64,000 nucleotides of DNA from Mytilus trossulus (lineage: Eukaryota > Mollusca > Bivalvia > Mytilida > Mytilidae): assembly GCF_036588685.1 (NCBI RefSeq), contig NC_086379.1, positions 76,291,727-76,355,726 on the forward strand, written 5' to 3'. Position 1 is the first letter of the stretch; every line of letters begins with the position of its first letter. The translations under genes and the position numbers were made by a program. Shown here piece by piece: positions 1-10,996 of this stretch. The notes under the pieces were generated by a model. That model was not told the origin of the DNA and did no database searches. It was given only the letters and a program-made list of their open reading frames with translations.

Positions 1-196
1 ATGAATTATTATAGTAGATTTAAATTTAAGGATGTTTTGACCACTGGTTTCCCTCTGTTATCTTTATAACCTACATGGCATATAGAACAGTCACCTTTTA
101 CGATGCATTTAAAATAGTTATAAATTGTTAAGATTCTAATAACTTTATATGAAGTAGGTAATGTAAAAAAGTGCTACAATAAATACTTAAGCTTTG
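1..196. other. AT-rich non-coding edge
   Basis: Nothing recognisable. AT-rich sequence left of the first inverted-repeat element. Confidence 0.5.
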
Positions 197-537
197 AACA
201 GGCTATTATTTAAACTTGGAATTAATTTTAATTATGGAATTTGCAAAATTTTCTGTGCTGGAATTTTATTTATAAATTCCATGTTTATGTGGTATAATGA
301 TGTTTTGAGCGATTCATAACACTTTCCATATAACGTTTTTTGTATAGATAGTGTTGTGCGCGGCACAGTACATTCTATTGAAAATGTACCATCTTTTTTG
401 TAAAAGAAAGTGTTGTGCGCAGCACAGACCATTGAAGTACAGAATAAGCATGGAATTTATTAGAAATTTTCTAGCAACAAGGAAAGTATGAAAATTCCAT
501 AATTAATAATAATTCCAAGTTTAAATAATAACCTGTT
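197..537. mobile_element. 341-bp TIR element (MITE-like)
   Basis: The left end (aacaggctattatttaaac, 197 on) is repeated in inverted orientation at the right end (ending ...aataataacctgtt at 537), with about 40 bp of near-perfect terminal inverted repeat. Inside are two direct copies of agtgttgtgcgc(g/a)gcacag at about 350 and 409. There is no transposase reading frame, so this is a non-autonomous DNA transposon. The superfamily is not clear and no target-site duplication was identified. Confidence 0.7.
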
Positions 538-1262
538 TTTGGTTTAAATTATGTATGTGCACATCTTTGGTTATTAGTTATACTATGCACAAAAACATTT
601 ATTAACCATTAATACAAAAACTGAAAACAAAATATACAAACATACAAAATATAAAAAAAGCATTGTACAGTTATTCAAACATCTTTTGGACCTACTGTTA
701 CCTAAACTGTAATTTTCCAGATATAAAAGACTAAAGTTTCAAACAGTTGCTGCCAAAATAAAAACATAAGGTTAACAGGTATAAGTGTATTAACTTCAAT
801 ACCATTATCATGTCTTAATCTTGTTTTACAAAGTGATTGGTATAAAATATCTATATAATTGTCTCAAATTATGAAATACATTTGTACAAGACTTACGAAA
901 AGGTAGAACATTATGCTTTGCTGAAAATTGTTATCATGTTTTGAGTGAAGTACAAATAATTTTATATTTTGAGACAATGTTTGGTTGTTCTATTTATAAT
1001 GCAACACTTAAACTGGTCTAAATGAAATATTTGGAACTATTATGAATTTGGAGCAGATCGTATAAAAATTCTGCAAACCTGTATCTTTTCACTGCACAAA
1101 AAAACATTATCACGGCCACAAACAAGGCACAATACAATTAGTGACTGCACAAGTTTATATATTTAATGCATTTTGACTGTACATAAAGCACAGTTGCAGT
1201 ATAAAAAGTCATTCTATTAATATAGAGTATAAATATTTCCTACATAATTTTCTGTAGAATTC
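538..1262 (-). other. Probable 3' UTR and downstream region of the E2 gene
   Basis: This AT-rich stretch lies immediately 3' of the minus-strand E2 stop codon. A minus-strand AATAAA (tttatt at 598-603) is one candidate polyadenylation signal, but AT-richness makes such hexamers common. No other coding sequence was seen. Confidence 0.35.
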
Positions 1263-4200
1263 TCATTCTACGGCATAAGATTTAGTCCATTCTACTGCAG
1301 TTTTCTCAAATTGTTCTTTATTATCAAGAAATTCTTTTGCTACTTCTGGTGCAGCAGGATTATCTGCATTAGGGAACAAAAGTAAAGACTGTATGGCTTG
1401 TAAAACTGAAAAAGAAAACGTTTTTAAAATATTTGTAGGGTTGTATGGAATTAGATGATTAGCAAATATTGATCCACTATAAATACGTGGGGATATGCTT
1501 GAAAACTTTAAATTATCATTCTTGACTACATATAACTGGTGCACAAAGCTGTCCTAAAGGAGAGAGACATAGTTTGCGACTTGTCCTTAATGGCAATATG
1601 CAAAAATAACATAACTTTTGAAACAGAGAGAGATAATCTAACTAGTTTTTTTCACACATGTTCCTTAAGTTAATAGGTCTTTAACCCTTACCATGCGGTA
1701 CCCGTCTTTTGACGGGCGGACCCTAATAACCGTTATTTGGCTCTAATGGCGTTCCATACTTTTAGAAGTCCACTTTATGATACTTATTTCAAAAGTTATG
1801 CATGTTCCGTCAATCTGAGGCTATCCATATTCACGTTTCTCATGTATAAGTAGCATTTTGAGCACAAGTACGGACTTGGAAAATTGAAATTGGCTAAAAC
1901 TCGATTTTCTGGAGGGGTAGGCTTCACATCTGTATCTTACACAAGAAGTTCAGAGGCATAAAACTGGCAAAGATAGTGCAAACCCACAGCCATATAACTA
2001 CTGATCATTATTATTATTGAAATACGCATAGGAAACAACTACTTCCGGTTTTGGGTCCATTCGAAGTCAAAAATCGGCAAAAATCGTGAAATTCGGTATT
2101 TTGGGTCCAAATGACCTTCTGTAGACCGATGAATCAAGATCAGATTCACTCCGACCTAACAACTGTTGGGGTCTATTTGTTCACTAGGGTCCACTCTACA
2201 CGCAGGCTACAACTGGATACCTTAACCAGCAACCCTGGGTCTTCTGGGTCAAGAGAAGGGGTGAAAAATCGGCAAAATTGACGTTTTTTGCACCTGTTGA
2301 CCCACTTTGGGGCAAATTCCCGTCAAAAAAATTCCGCCTCGTCACCCCGACCACCCCACCCCGTGATCACCTATATTAGATTTAAAGAAATCAATATGCT
2401 ACAGCAACAGGGCTAAGCTCATTTGCATATAATTTGCATATTTTTGCAAATAAACGAAAATTAGACATTTTCTAAAAACAATTCCGCATGGTAAGGGTTA
2501 AGTTGGATTTAGATTATTTGAAATCATATTTTTATTGGATTATTAAGTTCTTTGTAACTGCTTTCAAATTTATGAAATAGATAAAATGATTTGATGAAGT
2601 TTGATAATTTTCAAGATTTTGTATGCTTATCATTTGCAACAGCCATTTTAAATTTGAATGTGTTATCATCTGCCCTTGCTACTGTATTTTAAATCTGCAA
2701 AGTAACATTTATTTATATATTTTTGATATTTGTCTTCATTGGTCTAGAATCTACATTTAATCAGCAAACTGTTATAAATCTGTGATGCAGGTAAAGTATG
2801 AGTCTGGAGGTGTATATATTCTCAGTATTAACACATGTTATATAGACTTACTATATCCAATAGAGAATGATGGTTTCCACTCCGTCAGGAAGTCAGCACA
2901 TATTTTACCATCTTCTGTTACATTGGGATGATATATTTTGGTCTGGAATAATATCTATCAAAGATAAAAAATATATCAATATGCATTAAACGGTCTCTAA
3001 TAATTTCTTATTCAATTTTGTTCTCGGCATATAATTTTTTTTGTGTGGAATAACAAATACATATATAATGTGATATTATTACAAATGCTGATTTCTCTTC
3101 AATTGGAAAACTTTTGTTTGCAGAGGAGTAGATTTTTTTGTTACATAACATGTTGGATTGTAGGTTTAGATCTGAAAATGCACAAAATCATCATTTTACA
3201 TTTAAAATTTACTGACTTAAGAGCATCTATTGTACAACAGCCTGCTTTCACTGATTATTTTCATTAAGAAAAAAATCCCTTTCTGTTGTTACGAGGGCAC
3301 TCACAGTCTATCAATTTCAAAGTAGATACATGAAACAAAAGGGTAAAAAAGATTTTTCTAAATAACTAAAGAAGAATTTAGCCCAATATTGACACTGTTA
3401 CATAATTAGTTTCTTTTCTAAATCTTTATGTAGGAAGAAATAGGGAAATTAAAGATAACCAATTTATTTGAATAACAAAATTAATCCTAGAATAACATCT
3501 TCTTGTCAAAATTTCTATATATTATTTACATTATTTTGTCACAATAATACTGCACGGTTTATGATCTTACCTTTGGTGGCTTAAAGGGAAAGTCCGTGGT
3601 AAAATCTAATCTCAAAAAAAATCTACCACTACTATAGGGTGAGTCTGCCTAAAATAGAGCATCAAGTCAATTAAAATCTACCATTACTATAGGGTGAATC
3701 TGCCTAAAATAGAGCATAAAGTCAATTAAAATCTACCACTACTATAGGGTGAGTCTGCCTAAAATAGATCAAGTCAATTAAAATCTACCACTACTATAGG
3801 GTGAGTCCGCCTAAAATAGAGCATAAAGTCAATTAAAATCTACCACTACTATAGGGTGAGTCCGGCTAAAATAGAGCATAAAGTCATTTAAAATCTACCA
3901 CAATTATATGGTGAGTCTGCCTAAAATAGAGCATAAAGTCAATTAAAATCTACCACTACTATAGGATGAGTCGGCCTAAAATAGATCAAGTCAATTAAAA
4001 TCTACCACTACTATATGGTGAGTCTGCCTAAAATAGATCAAGTCAATTAAAATCTACCACTACTGTAGGGTGAGTCTGCCTAAAATAGATCAAGTCAATT
4101 AAAATCTACCACTACTATAGGGTGAATCTGCCTTAAATAGATCAAGTCAATTAAAATCTACCACTACTATAGGGTGAGTCCACCTAAAATAGAGCATAAA

Positions 4201-6291
4201 GTCAATTAAAATCTACCACTACTATATGGTGAGTCTGCCTTAAATAGAGCATAAAGTCAATTAAAATCTACCACTACTATAGGATGAGTCGGCCTAAAAT
4301 AGATCCAGGCAATTAAAATCTACCACTACTATAGGGTGAGTCCGCCTAAAATAGAGCATAAAGTCAATTGAAATCTACCATTACTATAGGGTGAGTCTGC
4401 CTAAAATAGAGCATAAAGTCAATTAAAATCTACCACTACTATAGGGTGAGTCCGCCTAAAATAGAGCATAAAGTCAATTAAAATCTACCAATACTTTATG
4501 GTGAGTCTGCCTAAAATAGAGCATAAAAATCTACCACTATATATAGCTACTATCAGGTGTTAAAAAACAATCACTATATGTAGCTACTATATGGCAAGTC
4601 TGCCTAAAATAGAACATAAAAAAATCTCCCACTACTATATGGTGAGTCTGCTTAAAAAAGAGTCAAGTGTAAACAATAGCAAAATATAGGATTATGACAG
4701 ATAGATTTTTTTATACCCATTACAAATATTTTATACATATACTTATGACAATATTTTAATAATGTCAGGTATTCATAAAACCTGAACTCAACCAACATAA
4801 TTGGTTGGCTATTCAACATGTTACTTACTAGCTAATAAAATATCAATAAATAGGAACCCATGTCACACTACATTGACTACAATGTCAGTTTTCTAACTCA
4901 ATGTCTTTTAGTCTTTGTTCTTACTCCTAAATACCCAATGTTTAGCTGTGAAAAAAATCTGATGGCAGTTTGGATGCTGCCAAAATCATGTATACTGGAT
5001 GGGATTCATGTTGTTCAAGCTTTAGCTCTCTATGTTGTGTTTTTTATACTGTTGTTATTCCTCAGATCCCTTTTAGCCATGACATTGTCACTTTTTTCCA
5101 AATTTTTGAATCTTTTTTCAATCTCTTCTTACAGAAAATTTTACCATTTAAATATTGTTCCTTTATGATTTGCTGTTATGATTGATTATTGTTAGTAGTA
5201 AATAATAAATTATTTACCTACATTATTTATATCTGAAGAATTAAAATATATATATGTCAATATAGGTATGTGTTACAGGGAAACAATCAAAGTTTTTTTT
5301 TCTTTTTATCTATGGTGGTATAAGTTCTAATATTAATGAAAAGGCAAAAAAGTAAGAAAACAACCAAGGAAGCTATTTATTCTGAATACATAAATATATA
5401 TACTATTTCACTATACTCACAGGTCCTAATAATGAGGCTTGCCAGTGTAATACTGAAAAGTAAACAAAAATAGTTGTGCAAAATTTCTATATGCTTTAAT
5501 TACTGAATCTACATGGGTAATTAATACATGTATGTTCACATTTTTAACCTACAACCCCATCTTTTTTTTTATCTGTTTTTCATGAAAAGGACAACAGGAG
5601 TTACCAATAAATTGCTTCCCTGATACGCCTGCGGAGATCATACTCTGAATAGTTGGGAAAAATGGACACAATACTCAAGCTTGATATCAATCTGAATTTG
5701 GATTGTAATTAAATGTTTGACATATGTGTTTCTAATACTGTAAATTCAGAAATTAATGCGAGGTTTTTATTATTGTGAAAAATGCGACTGAGTTGTAAAC
5801 GCAATAATTTAAACTCGCATTTTGAAATATTTTATATGAATTTAACAGGATTTTTCTTGAAATCGTAAAAATTAAAATCGCATTTAAGTCTAAAATGACG
5901 AAATTGCAATAATAAATGCACGCAATAATTTCTGAATTTACAGTAAATGTAGTCAAAGAACTTGAAAACAAGCAGTTAACTGACATGCAATCTCCAGACT
6001 TCAATTAAACTGATTGAAAGATTGTCTTCATCATAAAAGTCCTTATTACTTTTAAATCCTTAAATTTTGAAACATTATAGGCTTTGGGAAATTATTTTTT
6101 TGTTTTTTATTTTTGTGTGTATTGTTTTTTTTTCAAATCATTTTACTAAGTATGTCACATTACAACAGTGCATAATTATCATAAAATGGATTGGCCTAGC
6201 CTTATTTACAGCAAAACTTACAGTCATCTTCTAAAGGGCCTGCTGTAAATCCAAACTCTTCTGGAATTTCTTGCCATAATTGCTGAAATTG
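1263..6291 (-). CDS. Ubiquitin-conjugating enzyme E2 (UBC-fold), spliced, N-terminus not placed
   Basis: E2 enzymes accept ubiquitin or a ubiquitin-like protein on a catalytic Cys and pass it to substrate with an E3. Five minus-strand exons join in frame with GT-AG introns: 6222-6291, 5421-5452, 3571-3648, 2852-2942 and 1263-1405. They give about 137 residues covering nearly the whole UBC domain. In order these contain TAGPLEDDLLHWQASLLGP, the FPFKPPK core, the HPN motif (KIYHPN), the active-site Cys in EDGKICADFL, and the C-terminal helices ending EWTKSYAVE. HPN-to-Cys spacing equals that of UBE2D. Class I E2s are 147-153 residues, so about 10 N-terminal residues are missing; a weak candidate first exon is at 10970-10996. 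The sequence resembles the UBE2D group but is divergent, so I do not assign an orthologue. Oddly, the 3' splice site of exon 3571-3648 is the last unit of a long tandem array of that same splice site. Confidence 0.9.
1406..2851 (-). other. Last intron of the E2 gene
   Basis: On the minus strand the donor GTAAGT is at 2851-2846 and the acceptor TTTTTCAG ends at 1406. The intron contains a complete piggyBac-like MITE (1685-2497). The rest is AT-rich with no coding signal. Confidence 0.8.
1685..2497. mobile_element. piggyBac-like non-autonomous element, 813 bp
   Basis: The terminal inverted repeats are CCCTTACCATGCGG at both ends, and the element is flanked on each side by TTAA (1681-1684 and 2498-2501). 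TTAA target-site duplication with CCC-starting TIRs is the hallmark of piggyBac elements. The interior is more GC-rich than its surroundings and has no transposase frame. It sits in the last intron of the E2 gene. Confidence 0.85.
2943..3570 (-). other. E2 intron between exons 2852-2942 and 3571-3648
   Basis: Minus-strand donor GTAAG (3570-3566) and acceptor TTCCAG (ending at 2943). AT-rich; nothing else recognised. Confidence 0.75.
3603..4660 (-). repeat. Tandem array (~19 units, 52-56 bp) of an E2 intron/exon boundary
   Basis: On the minus strand each unit reads as the end of the intron (about 24 nt ending CTATTTTAG) followed by GCAGACTCACCCTATAGTAG and TGGTAGATTTT, which are the first ~31 bases of E2 exon 3571-3648 and encode ADSPYSSGRF. 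Only the unit at the low-coordinate end continues into the remainder of the exon. In the other copies the same frame reaches a TAA straight after GRF. Units come in a longer form (agcataaagtc) and a shorter form (atcaagtc), and some variants recur in order, for example ggatgagtcggcc at about 3963 and 4281. The far end (4533-4660) is degenerate. The array lies wholly in the intron upstream of that exon, apart from the first unit, which overlaps it. Confidence 0.93.
4661..5420 (-). other. Upstream part of the E2 array-bearing intron
   Basis: AT-rich intron between the array and the donor GTGAGT (5420-5415). Short plus-strand open frames here have no recognisable domain. Confidence 0.6.
5600..5735 (+). 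repeat. Fragment of a dispersed repeat
   Basis: The sequence 'gcctgcggag ... gttggg.aaaaatggacacaatactcaagcttgat ... ctgaatttggattg' is a diverged copy of the family also seen at 12950-17620, 29600-29790 (reverse), 31770-32560 and 35320-35470 (reverse). Non-coding; it lies in an E2 intron. Confidence 0.6.
5738..5943. mobile_element. 206-bp TA-flanked MITE
   Basis: The terminal inverted repeats are CTGTAAATTCAGAAATTA and, reverse complemented, CTGTAAATTCAGAAATTATT. TA dinucleotides flank both ends, as for Tc1/mariner-type insertions. The interior has short inverted blocks (gcgag...ctcgc) and no gene. Confidence 0.8.
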
Positions 6292-6423
6292 CTAAAACAA
6301 ATAAGGAATAATATCAGCATGGTATATTTTTCACATACATATAGCTAGCTAAATATAAATCTGTTAAAAGAAATTGATTGTTCGGTTAATTATACAGGGA
6401 ATCACTGAAGCATGACTTGACCA

Positions 6424-6488
6424 GGGCCCCCTCCCCTTTTAGGTCAATCAGTGCCCCCTCCCCTTTTAGGTCAATCAGTGCCCCCTCC
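6424..6488 (+). repeat. Two to three copies of a 28-bp tandem repeat
   Basis: 'ccccctccccttttaggtca' plus 'atcagtgc' is repeated directly, with a truncated third copy. It lies upstream of the E2 exon at 6222-6291. No function is apparent. Confidence 0.8.
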
Positions 6489-6499
6489 TTATGAAAGTT

Positions 6500-7032
6500 G
6501 TGGATCTGTCGCTGATTCTGTTAATCTTATTTCAACAAAGTGTGAGGTTGATGAGGACATAGAAGAAAGTGATCCAAGTAGCAATTTTACCTGACCATAT
6601 CGGAAAATAGGTATTTAGTCGGATCTTAACACGTATTAGTGATTTGTTTAAACCGGTTTTCTATGAAAATAAACGAAAAAATGTCAAAATGTTCAGGACA
6701 AGCATACGATTTTTATTGCGTCTTACACTTTGAGAAGCGAATAATCTGTAACTACTTTATTTAAATATTCTGTAAAAACGTTAATTTTGAGCTATGAAAG
6801 TCAAGTGGCTCGAGAATTTTTCTGAGGAAGTTTTTAAAAAAGTGCAAAAAAATATTTTTACAGTGGGTTAGCTTTCATTAGTCTTCACTATCTATAGATT
6901 AACAACTTTTGGTTATATTTATAATTCAGAATCATCATAAAGGGGGAGCACGATTGCGCAGTTAATTAATTATATGGATGTGCCATTTGTATGATGAGTG
7001 ACATTCCGTGGTATTATGTGCCAATTCGAAAA
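6500..7032. other. Non-coding stretch
   Basis: AT-rich sequence with no exon, RNA gene or clear repeat recognised. Confidence 0.4.
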
Positions 7033-7668
7033 AATATAATTATTGTATCTTCGCTTGATTTCATAAACAAACAAAAAATAATATCAATGGATATTTGCAT
7101 CAATCGTATTACAAATTTGAGAGAATAATGTAGTGGAAAAAGGATTTGTAGTATATATGAGTATAAATTCTGAACTCAATACACCATAAAAGAGAGGCCA
7201 AGGATATATAATCGTAATGCAAATGAGATACACCAATTATAAATGCTGTTATACATTGTAACTGCATACCAAATATCGTTGACTAATCATAGGTGGTTCA
7301 TCATAATCTTAAGTTAACTTATCACAAACATCAACAAATAAAGTTAAACTTTGCAAGTTTCAGTTACTGAGGAGCAAGGCAACATATTTTTCAATAAAAT
7401 GAAATGTGCTTATGTTACTGCAAGTGCATACCAAAAAACATTGAATTAGCATATTAAGCAGTTCTCAAGGAAATAACCCAAATAGTATGCCTTCGACTCA
7501 ACTTTCGGTGTTGTCAAAGCAAGACAATTAAGGCAACAAAACTTATTTGCTATCAACACACAAAATAATATCAAAGGACATGCTTTGTTATTACAAAATA
7601 CTGTGGATTCATTTATTTTGTGGGTACCAATTTTCGTGGATTGAGGAAAACTTACATGTTCGTGGATA
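7033..7668 (+). repeat. Direct duplication, copy 1 (~636 bp)
   Basis: Nearly identical to 8311-8945 at an offset of 1278 bp at the start. There are only a few substitutions and a short deletion (around 7457 relative to 8728). The copy ends inside the left part of the TA-flanked MITE that is complete at 8876-9082, so the duplicated segment was cut within that MITE. The 642 bp between the copies (7669-8310) are not duplicated. Confidence 0.92.
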
Positions 7669-8310
7669 ATGATAAAAAAAAAATTGGGAAATAAGCCAGA
7701 GTTATCTATGTGTCATCACAGAGAAGGACTAGCAAGCAAATTTTAATTGTAGCTAATTCTTTGTTAAAACAATGTTTCACTATAAACAAATGTTGTTTTA
7801 TACAAATATAAGGACTTAGTTAGCTAAATCTACAAATTTTATTTGAAATTATGAATTTTTATTGCAATAGATTAATATGCTATTCCAAGTGTGATGCTTT
7901 GTTTATAGTCAGACAATACATCCTATGCAGAACAGACAAATAAACAAAAGAAACAAAGTGATGAGAAAAGGTCACAAGATAATGACAGATAAGATGACAG
8001 ATAAGATGAGCTGTAAATCAAAACAGAATTATAATAATGTCACAATTACAAAAAGAAACAAATTAGATTAGACACCTTTTTCAAAGTAAAAACCTGCTTG
8101 TCTAAAGATGTTTATCTCTCAACAAACAAGTTAATAGTGGGATGTGCCATATGAATCAACACTGGATGTTTACCTTTGCTGCAATTTTAATTCATTGGTA
8201 AAGCACATCAAACCAACAAATTAACATGAAGGATCTAAATCTCTTTCAATACATGTATTTTCAGAGTGTTCCTGACAGACTCTAGATACATTCCCAAATT
8301 TTCAGCAATC
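7669..8310. other. Unique spacer between duplicated blocks
   Basis: AT-rich, with 'gacagataagat' repeated twice near 7984-8008. No gene recognised. Confidence 0.5.
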
Positions 8311-8945
8311 AATATAATTATTGTATCTTCGCTTGATTTCATAAACAAACAAAAAATAATATCAATGGATATTTGCATCAATAGTATTACAAATTTGAGA
8401 GAATAATGTAGTGGAAAAAGGATTTGTAGTATATATGAGTATAAATTTTGAACTCAATACACCATAAAAGAGGGGCCAAGGATATATAATCTTAATGCAA
8501 ATGAGATACACCAATTATAAATGCTGTTATACATTGTAACTGCATACCAAATATCGTTGACTAATCATAGGTGGTTCATCATAATCTTAAGTTAACTTAT
8601 CACAAACATCAACAAATAAAGTTAAACTTTGCAAGTTTCAGTTACTGAGGAGCAAGGCAACATATTTTTCAATAAAATGAAATGTGCTTATGTTACTGCA
8701 AGTGCATACCAAAAAACATTGAATTAGCATAAGCAGTTCTCAAGGAAATAACCCAAATAGTATGCCTTCGACTCAACTTTCGGTGTTGTCAAAGCAAGAC
8801 AATTAAGGCAACAAAAATTATTTGCTATCAACACACAAAATAATATCAAAGGACATGCTTTGTTATTACTAAATACTGTGGATTCATTTATTTTGTGGGT
8901 ACCAATTTTCGTGGATTGAGGAAAACTTACATGTTCGGGGATATC
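8311..8945 (+). repeat. Direct duplication, copy 2
   Basis: Partner of 7033-7668. It continues past the shared end into the rest of the MITE at 8876-9082. The copies lack LTR-like ends (no TG...CA termini, no primer-binding site next to them), so this looks like a segmental duplication. Confidence 0.92.
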
Positions 8946-9082
8946 TGAGTTCGTGGTTCTATCAAAGTCAACATACAAGCCTACGGAAAGTTTGGTATTC
9001 GTGGAACATTTAATTTCGTGGTTAACCTGTACCAACGAAATCCACGAAAATTGGTATCCAACGAATAATAATGAATCCACAG
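8876..9082. mobile_element. 207-bp TA-flanked MITE
   Basis: The left end CTGTGGATTCATTTATTTTG and the inverted right end (CTGTGGATTCATTATTATTC when reverse complemented) flank short internal inverted blocks around ccaattttcgtgg/ccacgaaaattgg. TA is present at both borders. No coding capacity; the open frames that cross it are by-products of its palindromic structure. Confidence 0.8.
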
Positions 9083-10969
9083 TAATCTTCCTTTGTATTC
9101 ATATCTTAAAACATGCATTATACATTATGGACAAGTAAACTTCATGCAAACCTGCTTTCTTTTTAGGGCAGTTCTAATTTATTATTTGTTGTATGTAAAT
9201 CAGTGTTATTTTACTTTTTTTTAAGCCTATATGGTCAAATGAGGGTTGTAACGAGCCCTGGAAATATTATATTTAATGTAGTTGTAAATTTATAACATCA
9301 AAGGACTAGGGGCTATAAGGGCCATTTTTGGCCCCACCCCAAATTTCATTTAATTTGTCATGTTGTAAGTCTATACCATAGACCTTCTGAAAATAATCGA
9401 ATTTTGGGTCTAGCTCGTTTATTCTGTTGCCTAGCAACCACTAAAATGGCGGAGTTAAACCCATCAAATATGATTATTATACAGCTTTAATATATCTATG
9501 TTTGAAATTGAACCTGTTCAGCATGTAGTGAACTTTACACTTGTACACTATTTAAATATTACATAATTAATTGAACATTTTTGCCAAATTCATTTTTGTT
9601 TCTCCCTAGCAACATATATGTGCCCATGGCAACCGCGATTTGTTTTCTATTTACAAGATTTTATTTTAAATATATTGAGACAGAAAGGCAATTTAAGATG
9701 TAAATTGTAAAAAGAAACGAACTCCAAGGTAAATATTAAGGGGGAAAGCAATATTGAAACACCAACAAACAAAACAAAACACCGGGTATTGCTGATATAT
9801 ACAGGTTGTGCGTCTGATGCTGGGTTGGGTCTCACTTATCAGCGACAAGAAGAATAATACAAAGACAAGACCCATTTAGAGCTAAGAAATCTTAATACTG
9901 ATTATCTAAAATAAATAGATACACAGACACATGCATTAAAGGGTGTTTTCAAAAGTCAGTGTATTTCCATGACAGTAGTTATGTTTCCGGAAGGGATTGG
10001 GGTTGAAGGGGAGCACTTCTATTTACACCTTTATAAGCTTGAATAAGTGAAAAGTTAGGAAAACTATTAGATATATATGATATAAATTTTTTTCCTACGC
10101 AATTTATGAAAAGGTATATATTTTTAAAATGTAAAACTGGGTAAGGTGACAAAACAGCAGCACCCCCTATCAATTAAGTATTGAAGTACACCCCCTCCCC
10201 CTCTAGACTTATGTAAAGGATCGTTAGGATTTAATTTTCGAAATTCATCTTATTTTTATAATCTATTTCAGTCGTCCAGACTTATAACCGTATCATTCTA
10301 TAGAATTACAAAACTGGAACATGCTTCTATATCAAATAAATCTGTATTCTTAGATTTTTTCTATATTCATTATAAATATATATTATTTGTTTTATTGTAG
10401 TTTTTGTCAATGTGACTAGTTTACTTTTCCCCTTCACTAATCTTAGTGTCGTATGACTTGGTCTTTGATCATCATGACAATATTCATTATATATTCGTCA
10501 AAATTATTGAAAACAAGAGTGTGTCTTTAGTACATGGATGCCCAAATCGCAAAACTAACAATGGCCAGGAAATCCTAGGTTAGGACAGGCCCAAAAAATC
10601 GGCAGATTTAAACATGTTATTTTTGCGATCTCAAACCCCCTCTCCCTTTACCTCTAGGCAAAGTAGAAAAAAATCAAAACACAATACACACAGTAAAATT
10701 TACTTCAAAAAAAGTCTGAGTCTGATGTCAGATTCAACTACCTTGACCAAACACTTAAACCTGAAGCGAGACACAAGGACAATCGTACGAACAGACTGAC
10801 ATACGCACGGATGAACAGACGCATAGACCAGAAAACATAATGTCCACAAATGGGCCTTAACAACAAAGCCGGGTCACATTTTAAAATTTACACTTCATTT
10901 TTTACGCATGATTATAAAACTATTCAAAACATAACCTTTAAAAAGGTAACAGACATGTAGTATGCTTAC
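9083..10969. other. Non-coding region with dispersed-repeat fragments
   Basis: A repeat-like segment at about 9290-9480 (aaggactaggggctataagg ... cctagcaaccactaaaatgg) resembles dispersed bivalve repeats. The remainder is AT-rich, and the short open frames have no domain. Confidence 0.4.
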
Positions 10970-10996
10970 AGACTTCAGGCTCTTGTTTCTATGCAT
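10970..10996 (-). CDS. Candidate first coding exon of the E2 gene (weak)
   Basis: On the minus strand an ATG opens nine codons (MHRNKSLKS) ending at a GTAAGC donor in phase 0, the phase needed by the acceptor at 6292. Joined, they give MHRNKSLKSQFQQLWQEIPE, about the right length for an E2 N-terminus. However, the Kozak context is poor, the frame stays open further upstream, and a 27-nt exon can arise by chance. It is offered only as the best candidate seen. Confidence 0.25.

Noticed and set aside
1406..1544. Upstream part of the minus-strand frame 1263-1544 as E2 coding sequence
   Set aside because: An acceptor (TTTTTCAG) lies at 1406, and joining to exon 2852-2942 gives the expected E2 sequence, so residues before ILQAIQ are intronic.
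7033..8945. LTR retrotransposon with 636-bp LTRs
   Set aside because: The repeats lack TG...CA ends, there is no primer-binding site or polypurine tract, and the 642-bp interior has no coding sequence.
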